Source: Miltoncostaea sp963703045 | GTDB taxonomy: Bacteria; Actinomycetota; Thermoleophilia; Miltoncostaeales; Miltoncostaeaceae | Direction: 5' to 3' | Assembly: GCA_963703045.1 (NCBI GenBank) | Contig: OY969782.1 | Location: 2,046,001 to 2,110,000 of the forward strand | Length of the DNA: 64,000 bases | Part shown: piece by piece, positions 1 to 7,404 of the stretch | Layout of the letters: each line of letters starts with the position of its first letter | Numbering within the stretch: the first letter of the stretch is position 1 | Translations under genes and position numbers: made by a program | The notes under the pieces: model-generated | Told to the model about the DNA's origin: nothing | Database searches by the model: none | Seen by the model: only the letters and a program-made list of their open reading frames with translations

Positions 1-1
1 G

Positions 2-979
2 ACCGCCCGCGACCTCGAGAGGGCCGAGAGCTTCGCGCGCCTGCTCGAGGTGGGGCAGTCGGCGGCGCTCGAGGGCGACTCGTCGAACGGCGCCGGCGGG
101 CGCCTGGTCTGGGAGCCGCTCGTGCGCATCGCCGGCGACGTCGAGGGCTTCCTCGACACGCACCGCCGGGCCGACGAGCGCAGCGTGCCCTGGTACCTCA
201 CCTTCGGCCGCGACAACCGCGACAGCATCGTGGCCTGCCTCAACCGGGCACGCGAGAACGCCCGCTCGGTGCGCGACCGTCTGCCGACCGAGGTGTGGGA
301 GGGCATCAACGACGCGTGGCTCGAGCTGATCGAGTGGCCGCCCGAGCGCGTCACCCGCGACGGCGTCTACCCCTTCTGCCAGGGCATCCGGCGATCGTCG
401 TACCTGATCCTCGGCCTGGTCGAGCAGACCATGCGCCGCGACGAGGGCTGGCAGTTCATGCGCCTCGGCCGCTTCCTCGAGCGCGCCGAGCGCTCGGCGC
501 GGCTCGTGCAGGAGCGCCACTCCGAGCACGGGCCCGATGAGGGCGTTGACGGGGTGCTCGACCTGCACGGCTGGCGCGCCCTGCTGGGCGACGCATCCGC
601 GCACGAGGCCTACCTGCAGGTCGACGCCGCGGCGCTCTCGCCCGAGTCGATCAGCCGCTTCCTCATGCTCGACCCGCGCTTCCCGCGGTCGGTCGCGTTC
701 TGCCTCTCGGAGGTCGAGTCGGCGATCGAGGATCTCATCGCCATGGACGCCATGGCTCCGAACCCCGCGCCGTTGATCCTCTCCCGGACCGCGCGCGACA
801 TGGTCGAGGCCGCCGCCCGCCGGCCGTGGGGCGGCGCCGAGATCGCCGACGTCCTCGAGCAGCTGCTCGCCCGCTGCACCTCAATCGACACCGCGCTCGG
901 CGAGTCGTGCTTCCTCGCCTCGTACGAGCGGACCCCGATCGGACAACATGCCCAGGCTTCACGCCAAGCACAGAACTGA
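2..979 (+). CDS. Alpha-E domain protein (DUF403 family), 5' end cut off by the window
   Basis: The frame is already open at base 2 and begins with an LERAE..ARLLE segment. That segment is typical of the region close to the N-terminus of alpha-E proteins, so the true start lies a little before the window and the GTG at 50 is an internal valine codon. About 325 residues are visible, mostly helical and rich in Arg and Glu. A second ERAERSAR segment near residue 160 echoes the first. In many bacteria this family sits between a circularly permuted ATP-grasp protein and a transglutaminase-like protein, and together they are thought to form a peptide-modifying system; the biochemical role is not settled. 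The transglutaminase-like gene follows here and overlaps by 32 bases, so the two are probably co-translated. The ATP-grasp gene would lie outside the window to the left. Confidence 0.85.
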   Translation, partial: TARDLERAESFARLLEVGQSAALEGDSSNGAGGRLVWEPLVRIAGDVEGFLDTHRRADERSVPWYLTFGRDNRDSIVACLNRARENARSVRDRLPTEVWEGINDAWLELIEWPPERVTRDGVYPFCQGIRRSSYLILGLVEQTMRRDEGWQFMRLGRFLERAERSARLVQERHSEHGPDEGVDGVLDLHGWRALLGDASAHEAYLQVDAAALSPESISRFLMLDPRFPRSVAFCLSEVESAIEDLIAMDAMAPNPAPLILSRTARDMVEAAARRPWGGAEIADVLEQLLARCTSIDTALGESCFLASYERTPIGQHAQASRQAQN

Positions 980-1793
980 GATCCGCTACGCCGGCACGGT
1001 CGGCGAGAGCGTCAACGAGATCCGCCTGCTGCCCTCCGGCAACGGCCGCCAGCAGGTCGAGTGGGCGACCGTGCGCGTCGAGCCGCCGGCCGAGCTGTTC
1101 GGTCATCGTGACGTGTACGGCAACGAGGTGCGCTGGTTCCAGCTCACGGAGCCGCACGGCACGCTGGTCGTGGAGGCCGAGGCGGTGGTGCAGACCCGGG
1201 CGGCCCCCCCGCGCGCCGGAGACCCGGGCGCGGGTTTCGCCGAGACGGCCGGCCGCGAGTACTCGGAGGCGCACGCCGAGTTCCTGTCCGGCTCACCGCA
1301 CATCCGCTGGGTCGAGCCGGTCGCCGGGTTCGCCGACGGCCTCGGCCTGCGCGAGTCCGACGGCGTGCTCACCTGGGGACGCGAGCTCGAGGCGGCGGTC
1401 AACCGCGCGATCACCTACACGCAGGGCGCGACCCGGGTTGACACCCCCATCGAGGAGGTCGTGCGCGCGGGCCGGGGCGTCTGCCAGGACATGGCCCACG
1501 TGATGATCGCCTGCGCCCGTCGCCGGGGGGTCGCGGCGCGCTACGTCTCGGGCTGGCTCAACCTGCCCGACCACGTGGGGCCGGGCGAGAGCCATGCCTG
1601 GGCCGAGCTCGCGATCCCCGGTCTCGGCTGGGTCGAGTTCGACCCGACCCACCCCGAGCCGGCCAGTGAGAACTACGTGCGGCTGGCCGTCGGGCGCGAC
1701 TACGACGACGTGGCGCCGCTGCGCGGCAGCTACGTCGGCCCGCCCACCGAGAGGATGGGCGTCACCGTCGAGGTGCGCGAGATCCCCGACTGA
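948..1793 (+). CDS. Transglutaminase-like cysteine protease family protein
   Basis: This 281-residue protein has an N-terminal beta-rich domain (about 1-90, bacterial transglutaminase N type) followed by a transglutaminase core. The catalytic triad is visible: Cys179 in GRGVCQDMAHV, His216 in ESHAWAEL and Asp232 in EFDPTH. The ATG at 948 lies inside the end of the alpha-E gene, which indicates translational coupling. Family members with this architecture are usually predicted cytoplasmic peptidases or amidases, and no signal peptide is seen. Its partnership with the alpha-E protein is the standard gene pair. The substrate is unknown. A strong hairpin follows the stop codon. Confidence 0.9.
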   Translation: MPRLHAKHRTEIRYAGTVGESVNEIRLLPSGNGRQQVEWATVRVEPPAELFGHRDVYGNEVRWFQLTEPHGTLVVEAEAVVQTRAAPPRAGDPGAGFAETAGREYSEAHAEFLSGSPHIRWVEPVAGFADGLGLRESDGVLTWGRELEAAVNRAITYTQGATRVDTPIEEVVRAGRGVCQDMAHVMIACARRRGVAARYVSGWLNLPDHVGPGESHAWAELAIPGLGWVEFDPTHPEPASENYVRLAVGRDYDDVAPLRGSYVGPPTERMGVTVEVREIPD

Positions 1794-1800
1794 CGCGACG

Positions 1801-1834
1801 GGGCCGCCGCCGGGTCGTGCCGCGACGGCGGCCC
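1801..1834 (+). terminator. GC-rich hairpin after the transglutaminase gene
   Basis: A 9-bp stem, GGGCCGCCG paired with CGGCGGCCC, begins 8 bases after the stop codon. There is no T-run, as is common for terminators in GC-rich actinobacteria. Confidence 0.5.
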
Positions 1835-2394
1835 GTGTCGTCGTGCGCTCCGCCGTTCCGCCGCCCCTCGCGGGGCGACGTCGCCGGCGGATCATCCGTC
1901 GCGGAGTGAGGGGTGGGGCGCCGGCCTCACCGGCCGGCGCGACCACCCTCGATCGCCGCATCCAGAGGCGTCACCTCCTCACGGCCCGTCCGCCCGTGCC
2001 GGCGGACGTCGATGGGCCGCATCCCGGTCGTCGCGCCGTGGCGCGCGCGCCGTGCCGGGGGCCCACGCGCCCCCGTCGGCGCCTCGCGTCGGCGCGGTCC
2101 CGCCGCTCCATCGCCGGCCAGCCCACATCACGTGGCACGTCCGTCCCCCGCGCGTACGCGCGGTCACTCCCAGGGCCGGTCGCGCGCGACCGTTGTCTGG
2201 GACGGTGGGTTCGGAGCTCACCCGCGTGTGGCGGTGACTCATGCGATCCACGGCTCGGTACGACGCTGCAGGACGGGATCTCGACCCCGGGTCCGGCGAG
2301 CGGACCCGCGGGCGCTCATCCCTGCGCCGAGGATGCCACCCGGAGGTGGCGCGGTCAAACGGGCGGCGCCGGCCCCACGCGATCGCCGGCGCGG
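1835..2394. other. Gene-free stretch between convergent genes
   Basis: About 560 bases lie between the transglutaminase gene and clpP, which point at each other. The open frames here are dominated by Arg, Pro and Ala and match no family I recognise. No tRNA, tmRNA, RNase P or SRP RNA signature was found by eye. One clear stem-loop, GGGTCCG-gcgag-CGGACCC, sits at 2289-2307. The stretch may be decayed sequence or hold an unrecognised RNA. Confidence 0.5.
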
Positions 2395-2420
2395 CGCGGG
2401 GGGGCGTCCGCCCCCCCGCG
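2395..2420 (-). terminator. Perfect 12-bp hairpin after clpP
   Basis: CGCGGGGGGGCG and its exact reverse complement are separated by only two bases, so the real loop must open further. It starts 5 bases downstream of the clpP stop codon on the minus strand. It has no U-tract. Confidence 0.6.
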
Positions 2421-2425
2421 GGGGA

Positions 2426-3010
2426 TCAGTGCGACTCGATCACCTTGTCGACGATGCCGTACTCGCGGGCCGCTTCGGCGCTCATGAAGAAGTCGCGGTC
2501 GGTGTCGTTCGAGACCTTCTCGAGCGTCTGGCCGGTGTGCTTGGCGATGATCTCGTCGAGGCGCTTGCGCATGGCGATGGCCTCGCGCGCGTGGATCTCG
2601 ATATCGCTCGACTGACCGCTGAACCCGCCCGACAGCTGGTGGATCATGATCTTCGAGTTCGGCAGCGCCATGCGCTTGCCCGCGGCGCCCGCCGCCAGCA
2701 GCAGCGCGCCCATGCTCATGGCGATGCCCATGCAGATCGTCGCCACCTGGGGCTTGATGAACTGCATGGTGTCGTAGATCGCCATGCCCGCGTAGACCGA
2801 GCCCCCCGGCGAGTTGATGTAGATCGAGATGTCCTTGTCGGGGTCCTCGCTCTCCAGGTGCAGGAGCTGGGCCACGATCAGGTTGGCGATCTGGTCGTCG
2901 ACCGGCGTGCCGAGGAAGATGATCCGCTCGTTGAGCAGACGGGAGTAGATGTCGAAGGAGCGCTCGCCGCGCGAGGTCTGCTCGACGACCATGGGGATCA
3001 GTGGGCTCAT
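2426..3010 (-). CDS. clpP: ATP-dependent Clp protease proteolytic subunit ClpP
   Basis: This 194-residue serine peptidase forms the barrel of the Clp protease and degrades substrates unfolded by ClpX or ClpC in the cytoplasm. The catalytic triad is intact: Ser99 in GIAMSMGA, His124 in MIHQLSGG and Asp173 in DTDRD. Length and the SPGGSVYAG segment match the family. The residue before the serine is Met rather than the more common Ala or Cys. No clpX or tig gene is adjacent. The gene is the last of a minus-strand group and begins 9 bases after the SnoaL-like gene, so it may be co-transcribed with it. Confidence 0.97.
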   Translation of the reverse strand: MSPLIPMVVEQTSRGERSFDIYSRLLNERIIFLGTPVDDQIANLIVAQLLHLESEDPDKDISIYINSPGGSVYAGMAIYDTMQFIKPQVATICMGIAMSMGALLLAAGAAGKRMALPNSKIMIHQLSGGFSGQSSDIEIHAREAIAMRKRLDEIIAKHTGQTLEKVSNDTDRDFFMSAEAAREYGIVDKVIESH

Positions 3011-3019
3011 GCGGCCAGA

Positions 3020-3331
3020 CTACGCTTCCAGCAGCGTGATGCGCCCACCGTCGTCCATCTGCAGCCGATGGGGCCGGTCGTCGACGCTCTCGGCGGCCCG
3101 GTCGATGACGCGGACGGTCAGCACCACCCACGGCCCGTCGAGGCGCGCGCCGCGGAAGCCCGAGCGCCCGGGGGGCGTCGTCGCCCGCACGGCGTCGAGG
3201 TCGGCCGCCTCCCCGCCCACTCGCACCGTGGCGCCCGCGGCGAACAGCGCCGCGTAGGCCTCCGGGTCGCTGTTGAGCGCCCCCACGTAGGTCTTGCCGA
3301 ACTGGCGGGCCTGGTCGTAGGTCGGCGTCAC
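3020..3331 (-). CDS. SnoaL/NTF2-like small protein
   Basis: A 103-residue protein starting at GTG with TPTYDQARQFGKTYVGAL. The N-terminal helix followed by a short predicted beta-sheet core, together with the length, suggest the NTF2-like (SnoaL) fold used by small enzymes and binding proteins; this is inferred from pattern only. The GTG start overlaps the stop of the preceding membrane-protein gene by four bases (GTGA), which fixes this start and rules out the longer upstream reading. No catalytic residues can be assigned. Confidence 0.65.
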   Translation of the reverse strand: MTPTYDQARQFGKTYVGALNSDPEAYAALFAAGATVRVGGEAADLDAVRATTPPGRSGFRGARLDGPWVVLTVRVIDRAAESVDDRPHRLQMDDGGRITLLEA

Positions 3332-3777
3332 GCGGCGCGGACGACCAGCACGACGTAGGCGAGCACCGCCACCACGAGCAGGGTCAGGCCGACGGCGGCG
3401 GGTGCCGACATCGGGCCGCGCTCGGCGCGGGCGGGTGCGTCTCCGGGCGCCGCCGCCTGGCGGGCGAGCCGGCGGGTGCGCCGCCGCTCGGTCACGACGA
3501 TCGCGGCGACCGCGAGCGCGACGGCCAGCGACAGGCACGCGAGCACGCCGAGGCCGGTCAACGGCAACAGCACGAGCAGGACGACGAACGTCGGGATGCC
3601 GATCGCGGCCGCCCGGCCGACCCGCCGCGTGATGCGCTCGATCTGGTCGAAGTCGTCCAGCGCCTCGTCGCGCGTCTCAGAAGCCGTAGCGCTCCTCCTT
3701 CCACGGGTCGGCGTCGTTGCTGTAGCCGAGGCGCTCCCAGAATCCGGGCTCGTCGTGGTCGAGCACCTCCAGCCCAC
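3328..3777 (-). CDS. Small membrane protein, unknown function, start uncertain
   Basis: The supported part begins around SETRDEALDDFDQIERI. It has a hydrophobic hairpin of two helices (GIPTFVVLLVLLPL and VLACLSLAVALAVAAIVV), a basic, charged linker, and a third helix at the C-terminus (VGLTLLVVAVLAYVVLVV). The ATG at 3777 would overlap the upstream molybdoenzyme gene by about 100 bases and gives an unconvincing Thr/Ser-rich N-terminus. An AAGGAGG site about 10-20 bases before the SETRDEA segment suggests a later start, but no ATG, GTG or TTG is present there in frame. The stop codon overlaps the next gene by GTGA. No family recognised. Confidence 0.6.
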   Translation of the reverse strand: MGWRCSTTTSPDSGSASATATTPTRGRRSATASETRDEALDDFDQIERITRRVGRAAAIGIPTFVVLLVLLPLTGLGVLACLSLAVALAVAAIVVTERRRTRRLARQAAAPGDAPARAERGPMSAPAAVGLTLLVVAVLAYVVLVVRAA

Positions 3778-4276
3778 GCAGCCACTTCGCGCTCTTCCAG
3801 AAGTAGAGGCTCGGTACCAGCAGCCGCAGCGGGCCGCCGTGCGGTGGCTCGAGCGGCCGGCCGTCGTAGCGGTGCGCGAGCAGCACGTCGTCGGTCATCA
3901 CGCGGGCCAGCGGCAGGTTGGCGGTGTAGCCCTCCTCGGCGTGCGCGATCACGTGCGACGCACCGCTCTGCAGCCCGAGGCCCTCGAGCAGCGGGCGCAG
4001 GGCGACGCCCTCCCAGGCGGTGTCGAGCTTGGTCCAGGTGGTCACGCAGTGGATGTCGCACGTGACGCGCGCGACGTCCTGCGCGAGGACGTCGTCGTAG
4101 GTCCAGCGCAGCGGCCGGTCGACCGCGCCCCAGATCCGTAGGTCCCAGTCGGGCGGGATCGTGCGGTAGGGGATGGAGCCCGCGTGCAGCACCGGGAAGT
4201 CGCGCACGAGGTGCTGCCCGGGCGCCAGCCGCGCACGCTCGTCCTCGCCCAAGCCCCGGTTGCGCAGCAGTCCCAC
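3677..4276 (-). CDS. Molybdopterin-dependent oxidoreductase, sulfite oxidase fold
   Basis: A 199-residue protein with the core of the sulfite-oxidase/YedY molybdopterin fold: DWDLRIWGAVDRP, then TCDIHCVTTWTKLDTAWEGV with the molybdenum-ligand Cys in the HCVT motif, followed by GGPLRLLVPSLYFWKSAKWL. It lacks a twin-arginine signal peptide, so it probably acts in the cytoplasm unlike YedY. The GTG at 4276 is preceded by GGGAG at a good distance, and the frame upstream becomes low-quality sequence, so this start is preferred. It leads a minus-strand group with the small membrane protein. The substrate is unknown. Confidence 0.85.
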   Translation of the reverse strand: MGLLRNRGLGEDERARLAPGQHLVRDFPVLHAGSIPYRTIPPDWDLRIWGAVDRPLRWTYDDVLAQDVARVTCDIHCVTTWTKLDTAWEGVALRPLLEGLGLQSGASHVIAHAEEGYTANLPLARVMTDDVLLAHRYDGRPLEPPHGGPLRLLVPSLYFWKSAKWLRGLEVLDHDEPGFWERLGYSNDADPWKEERYGF

Positions 4277-4308
4277 GGCACTCCCGTCGTCGGCGGTCCC
4301 CCCTGCGG

Positions 4309-4314
4309 ATAGTA
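4309..4314 (-). promoter_or_regulatory. -10 box (TACTAT) for the molybdoenzyme group
   Basis: TACTAT on the minus strand lies about 32 bases before the GTG at 4276, leaving room for a short leader with a GGGAG ribosome site. The plus-strand reading of the same bases (GATAGT) could serve the divergent Kelch gene. Confidence 0.4.
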
Positions 4315-4327
4315 CGCTGGGCGCCAC

Positions 4328-5272
4328 GTGCGTTACCTGCTCGCCGCCCTCGCGACGCTGGCGCTCCTCGCCGGGTGCTCCGACGACCCGCCGGCGTGGC
4401 GCCCCCTCGAGTCGGCGCCCGAGGCGCGGACCGAGGTCGCCGGCGCCGCCCTGTCGGGCCGCGTGGCCGCCGTCGGCGGCATCACGGCCGACGGCGAGGC
4501 GTCCGCGCGCGTCGACCTCTACGACCCGCGCCGGGGCCGCTGGATCCGACTGCCCGACCTGCCCGAGGCGCGTCATCACGCGATGGCCGCCACCCGCGGC
4601 GGTCGCCTCTACGTGGTCGGCGGGTACCGCCCCGACGCGGAGGGCGGCGCGCCGGCCGACACGGCCTGGGTGCTCTTCGACCGGCGGTGGCGGGCGTTGC
4701 CGCGGCTGCCGGAGCCCCGCGCCGCGGGCGGGGCGGCGATCGTGCGCAACCGGATCTACGTGATCGGCGGCGTCACGGGCGAGCGAGGGCGACGCCTCGC
4801 CTCCGCCTCGCTCTTCCTCGACCTGCGCACCCTGCGCTGGAGTCCGTTCGCCGGCATCTCGCCGCCCCGCGAGCACCTCGGGGTGACGGCCCTTTTCGGC
4901 TCGGTCTACGCCGTCGGCGGCCGGACCGGCGGGCTGGAGACCAACGTCGCCCGGGCCGAGGCCTACGACACCGTCCGGCGGGTCTGGACCCGGCTGCCCG
5001 ACGCGCCCACCGCCCGGGGCGGCAACGGGGCCGCCACCGCCGACCGGCAGGTCGTCGCCGCCGGGGGGGAGCGCCCGGGCGGCACCATCGCCCCGACCGA
5101 CGCCTTCGATCCGCGCACCGGCACCTGGCGCACCCTGCCGCCCAGCCCTCGTCCGCGTCACGGCGCCGCGATCGTGGGCATCGGCCGCACGGTCTACCAG
5201 GCGATGGGCGGCCCGGAGCCCGGGCTCTCGGTGAGCCCCACGCTCATGGCCCTGCGCGTCCCGCGCGACTAG
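4328..5272 (+). CDS. Kelch-repeat lipoprotein
   Basis: A 314-residue exported protein. The N-terminus MRYLLAALATLALLAGC is a lipoprotein signal with lipobox LAGC and predicted lipidation at Cys17. The rest consists of about five to six Kelch beta-propeller blades, each with a GG pair and a downstream Tyr/Trp (for example YVVGGYRP, YVIGGVTG, YAVGGRTG, VAAGGERP). Such propellers bind partners or carbohydrate at the cell surface. The GTG start follows the shared intergenic promoter region closely. The final TAG shares three bases with the stop codon of the convergent phosphatase gene (CTAG). Confidence 0.88.
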   Translation: MRYLLAALATLALLAGCSDDPPAWRPLESAPEARTEVAGAALSGRVAAVGGITADGEASARVDLYDPRRGRWIRLPDLPEARHHAMAATRGGRLYVVGGYRPDAEGGAPADTAWVLFDRRWRALPRLPEPRAAGGAAIVRNRIYVIGGVTGERGRRLASASLFLDLRTLRWSPFAGISPPREHLGVTALFGSVYAVGGRTGGLETNVARAEAYDTVRRVWTRLPDAPTARGGNGAATADRQVVAAGGERPGGTIAPTDAFDPRTGTWRTLPPSPRPRHGAAIVGIGRTVYQAMGGPEPGLSVSPTLMALRVPRD

Positions 5273-6114
5273 CGGGCGCCGTCCTCCGAGAGGCCCTCGA
5301 GCAGCGCGATCGTGGCCGCGTCGTGCGCGGCGGTGACCCGGAACCGGCCCTCCACGTCGAGCGGGGTGCCCGCGAGGTCACCCGGCCGGGGCATCCCGAC
5401 GATCAGACCGGCCTCGCGCGCCACGAGCTGCGCGGCGGCGACGTCGACCGCGCGTGCCGGGCCGAGCCCGGCCATCGCGTCGCCACGCCCGGCCGCCGTG
5501 TGGCAGAGCGACAACGCGAGCGAGCCGAGCGCCCGCAGGCGGGCCACCCGGCCGTCGAGCAGCGACGCCGCCCGGGCGACCCGCACGGGGGACGCGCCCT
5601 CCAGCAGCAGCAGCGCCATGCGCTCGCCCGCCGGCGGCGCGACGGGCGCGAGGCGCTCCCCGTCGCACCATGCGCCCGCTCCGCGCCGGGCGACCCAGTG
5701 CTCTCCGGTGCCGTGGTCGCGCACCACGCCGAGCACGACGTCGTCCATCGTGGGCCCGGTGGCGAGGGCGAGGGAGGTCGAGAAGACCGGCAGGCCGCGC
5801 TTGGCGTTGAGGCTGCCGTCGATGGGGTCGACGACCACGAGCGGATGCCCGGATCCGCCGCCGCCCAGGTTGACGACGCCGATCTCCTCGCTGAGCACCC
5901 GCATGGGGCGTCCGAGCGCCTCCATCTCGGCGATCACGATGTCCTCCGCGACCCGGTCGACGCGCACGGCCACGTCGCCCCCGGCCCCCCGGCCCTGGGG
6001 CTCCCGCCGCTCGTCGGGCGTCATCGCGCCGACGGCCTCCGCGATGCGGTCGCAGGCGCGCGCGAACGCCGCCTGCCAGGGATCGTGGTCCGGCGCGCCC
6101 CGGCCGTCAGGCAT
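5269..6114 (-). CDS. Inositol monophosphatase family phosphatase
   Basis: This 281-residue protein belongs to the Mg-dependent inositol monophosphatase / fructose-1,6-bisphosphatase superfamily. Metal-site motifs are visible: SEE at 75-77, DPIDGS at 96-101, and AVDVAAAQLVAREAG as a diverged copy of the WDxAA..L...AG motif, in which the usual Trp is Val. The substrate could be inositol phosphate, fructose bisphosphate or another sugar phosphate. Its ATG lies within the last codons of the DUF1015 gene, so the two form a coupled pair. Confidence 0.87.
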   Translation of the reverse strand: MPDGRGAPDHDPWQAAFARACDRIAEAVGAMTPDERREPQGRGAGGDVAVRVDRVAEDIVIAEMEALGRPMRVLSEEIGVVNLGGGGSGHPLVVVDPIDGSLNAKRGLPVFSTSLALATGPTMDDVVLGVVRDHGTGEHWVARRGAGAWCDGERLAPVAPPAGERMALLLLEGASPVRVARAASLLDGRVARLRALGSLALSLCHTAAGRGDAMAGLGPARAVDVAAAQLVAREAGLIVGMPRPGDLAGTPLDVEGRFRVTAAHDAATIALLEGLSEDGAR

Positions 6115-7322
6115 CGACCAGCGAGTGGAACGCCACGCCGGTCAGGAGCTTCGGGAAGAAGTACGTTCGACTTCTGCGGCATCGTCTCGGCCGCCTCGGC
6201 CACGTCGGCGACGGCCGACTTCGGGATGCCGCGCAGGATCAGGGCCGCCGCGATCGCTCCCGAGGCGACGAGCTCGTGCGCCTCGGTCGCGTCCTTCGTG
6301 TAGCTGAGCACGCCGTCGTGGGCGAGGGCGGCCTGATCGGCGCCGAGGTGCGGGACGAGGATCTCCCGCTCGAGCGCGGCCACGTCGAGGCGCTCGGCGG
6401 GGGAGAGGCCCGGGCGGGCCGGCGCGGTGAGCAGGCGGGCGCCGTCGGGCGTCAGCAGGCCGAGCGCCGGCGCGTCCTCGGGGGCCTCGTCGAGGGCGAG
6501 CAGCAGGGCGTCCACCCCGTCGACCGGCCGGGCGTCGAACGCCGCGGCGGCGTCGTCGGGCCAGCGCGTCAGCAACCGGTGGGTGGGCAGCACGACGAGG
6601 CCCGGATCGTCGAGGGCGGTGAGGCCCATCAGCACCCGGTCGTGCGGCCCCGGGCCGGCCCCGGCCGCGTGCATCTCGTCGCGGTAGGCGAGCGCGGTCT
6701 CGTAGCGGTGGTGGCCGTCGGCGATCAGGATCCAGCGGTCGCGCATGGCCTCGGCGAGGGCCTCGGCGGCGGCGGGGTCGTCGACGCGCCAGAGGCGGTG
6801 GACCGTGCCCTCGGCGTCGACGATCTCGGTGTCGGCCTCGCCCTCGGGGGCGACGGCCGCCCACGCCGCCCCGTCCGGGTCGGGGTACAGCCCGAAGACC
6901 GGCGACAGGTTGGTGCGCACGGCGCGGGTCAGGCGCAGGCGGTCCTCCTTGGGTCCCGCGTGCGTGCGCTCGTGGGGCCGCACCACCCGGGCCTCGTACG
7001 GCTCGAGGCCGACGGCGGCGACGACCGTGCGCCGCTCGCGCGGCACGCCGTCGTCGAGGGTGAACGACTGCGTCCAGGCGATCAGCACCGGCTCGTCCGA
7101 GACGGCGAGCACGCCGTCGCCCTGCCACGCCGCGATCAGCCCCGCGACCTCCTCGTAGCCGACCTCCGGCAGGATCAGCCGCACGGCGTTGTAGGGGCTC
7201 ACCGCGAGGTACCCCCGCCGCTCCTCGGGCGAGATGACGTCGTAGGGCGGCGACACGAGCGTGCCCATGGGTCCCGCCGCCGGCGTGTACCGGAGGGCGC
7301 GGAAAGGTCGGACGTCGGCCAC
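6107..7322 (-). CDS. DUF1015 family protein, frame broken by one extra base near 6166
   Basis: About 404 residues once repaired. The N-terminus (VRPFRALRYTP, SPPYDVI) and the middle (DGHHRYETAL) are typical of DUF1015, a conserved family of unsettled function. After AETMPQKS the frame becomes SNVLLPEAPD, while the next frame continues as YFFPKLLTGVAFHSLVDA and stops at 6107, exactly the expected family C-terminus. The span 6107-7322 is 3n+1 bases, as expected for a single inserted base in the AA/TT at 6166-6167. The GTG start has a -10 box 8 bases upstream. Confidence 0.85.
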
Positions 7323-7330
7323 GACGGGCG

Positions 7331-7336
7331 ACTCTA
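7331..7336 (-). promoter_or_regulatory. -10 box (TAGAGT) for the DUF1015 gene
   Basis: TAGAGT on the minus strand ends 8 bases before the GTG at 7322, predicting a transcript with almost no leader. Confidence 0.5.
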
Positions 7337-7389
7337 CCAGCGGCTCCGCGGGCCGTCGGTCGCATCGTGGGGGCGTCCGCCGCGCGGGC

Positions 7390-7395
7390 TACCAT
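7390..7395 (+). promoter_or_regulatory. -10 box (TACCAT) for the helicase-nuclease gene
   Basis: TACCAT ends 9 bases before the GTG at 7405. It forms a divergent promoter pair with the box at 7331-7336. Confidence 0.45.
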
Positions 7396-7404
7396 GACCG
7401 GTCC

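Noticed and set aside
1979..2251. A 90-codon minus-strand frame in the gene-free stretch
   Set aside because: It is rich in Arg, Gly and Ala, with no ribosome site and no recognisable pattern.
3677..5161. A longer N-terminus for the molybdoenzyme, reading antisense through the Kelch gene
   Set aside because: The extra residues are low-quality shadow sequence. GTG 4276 has a ribosome site and gives a complete domain.
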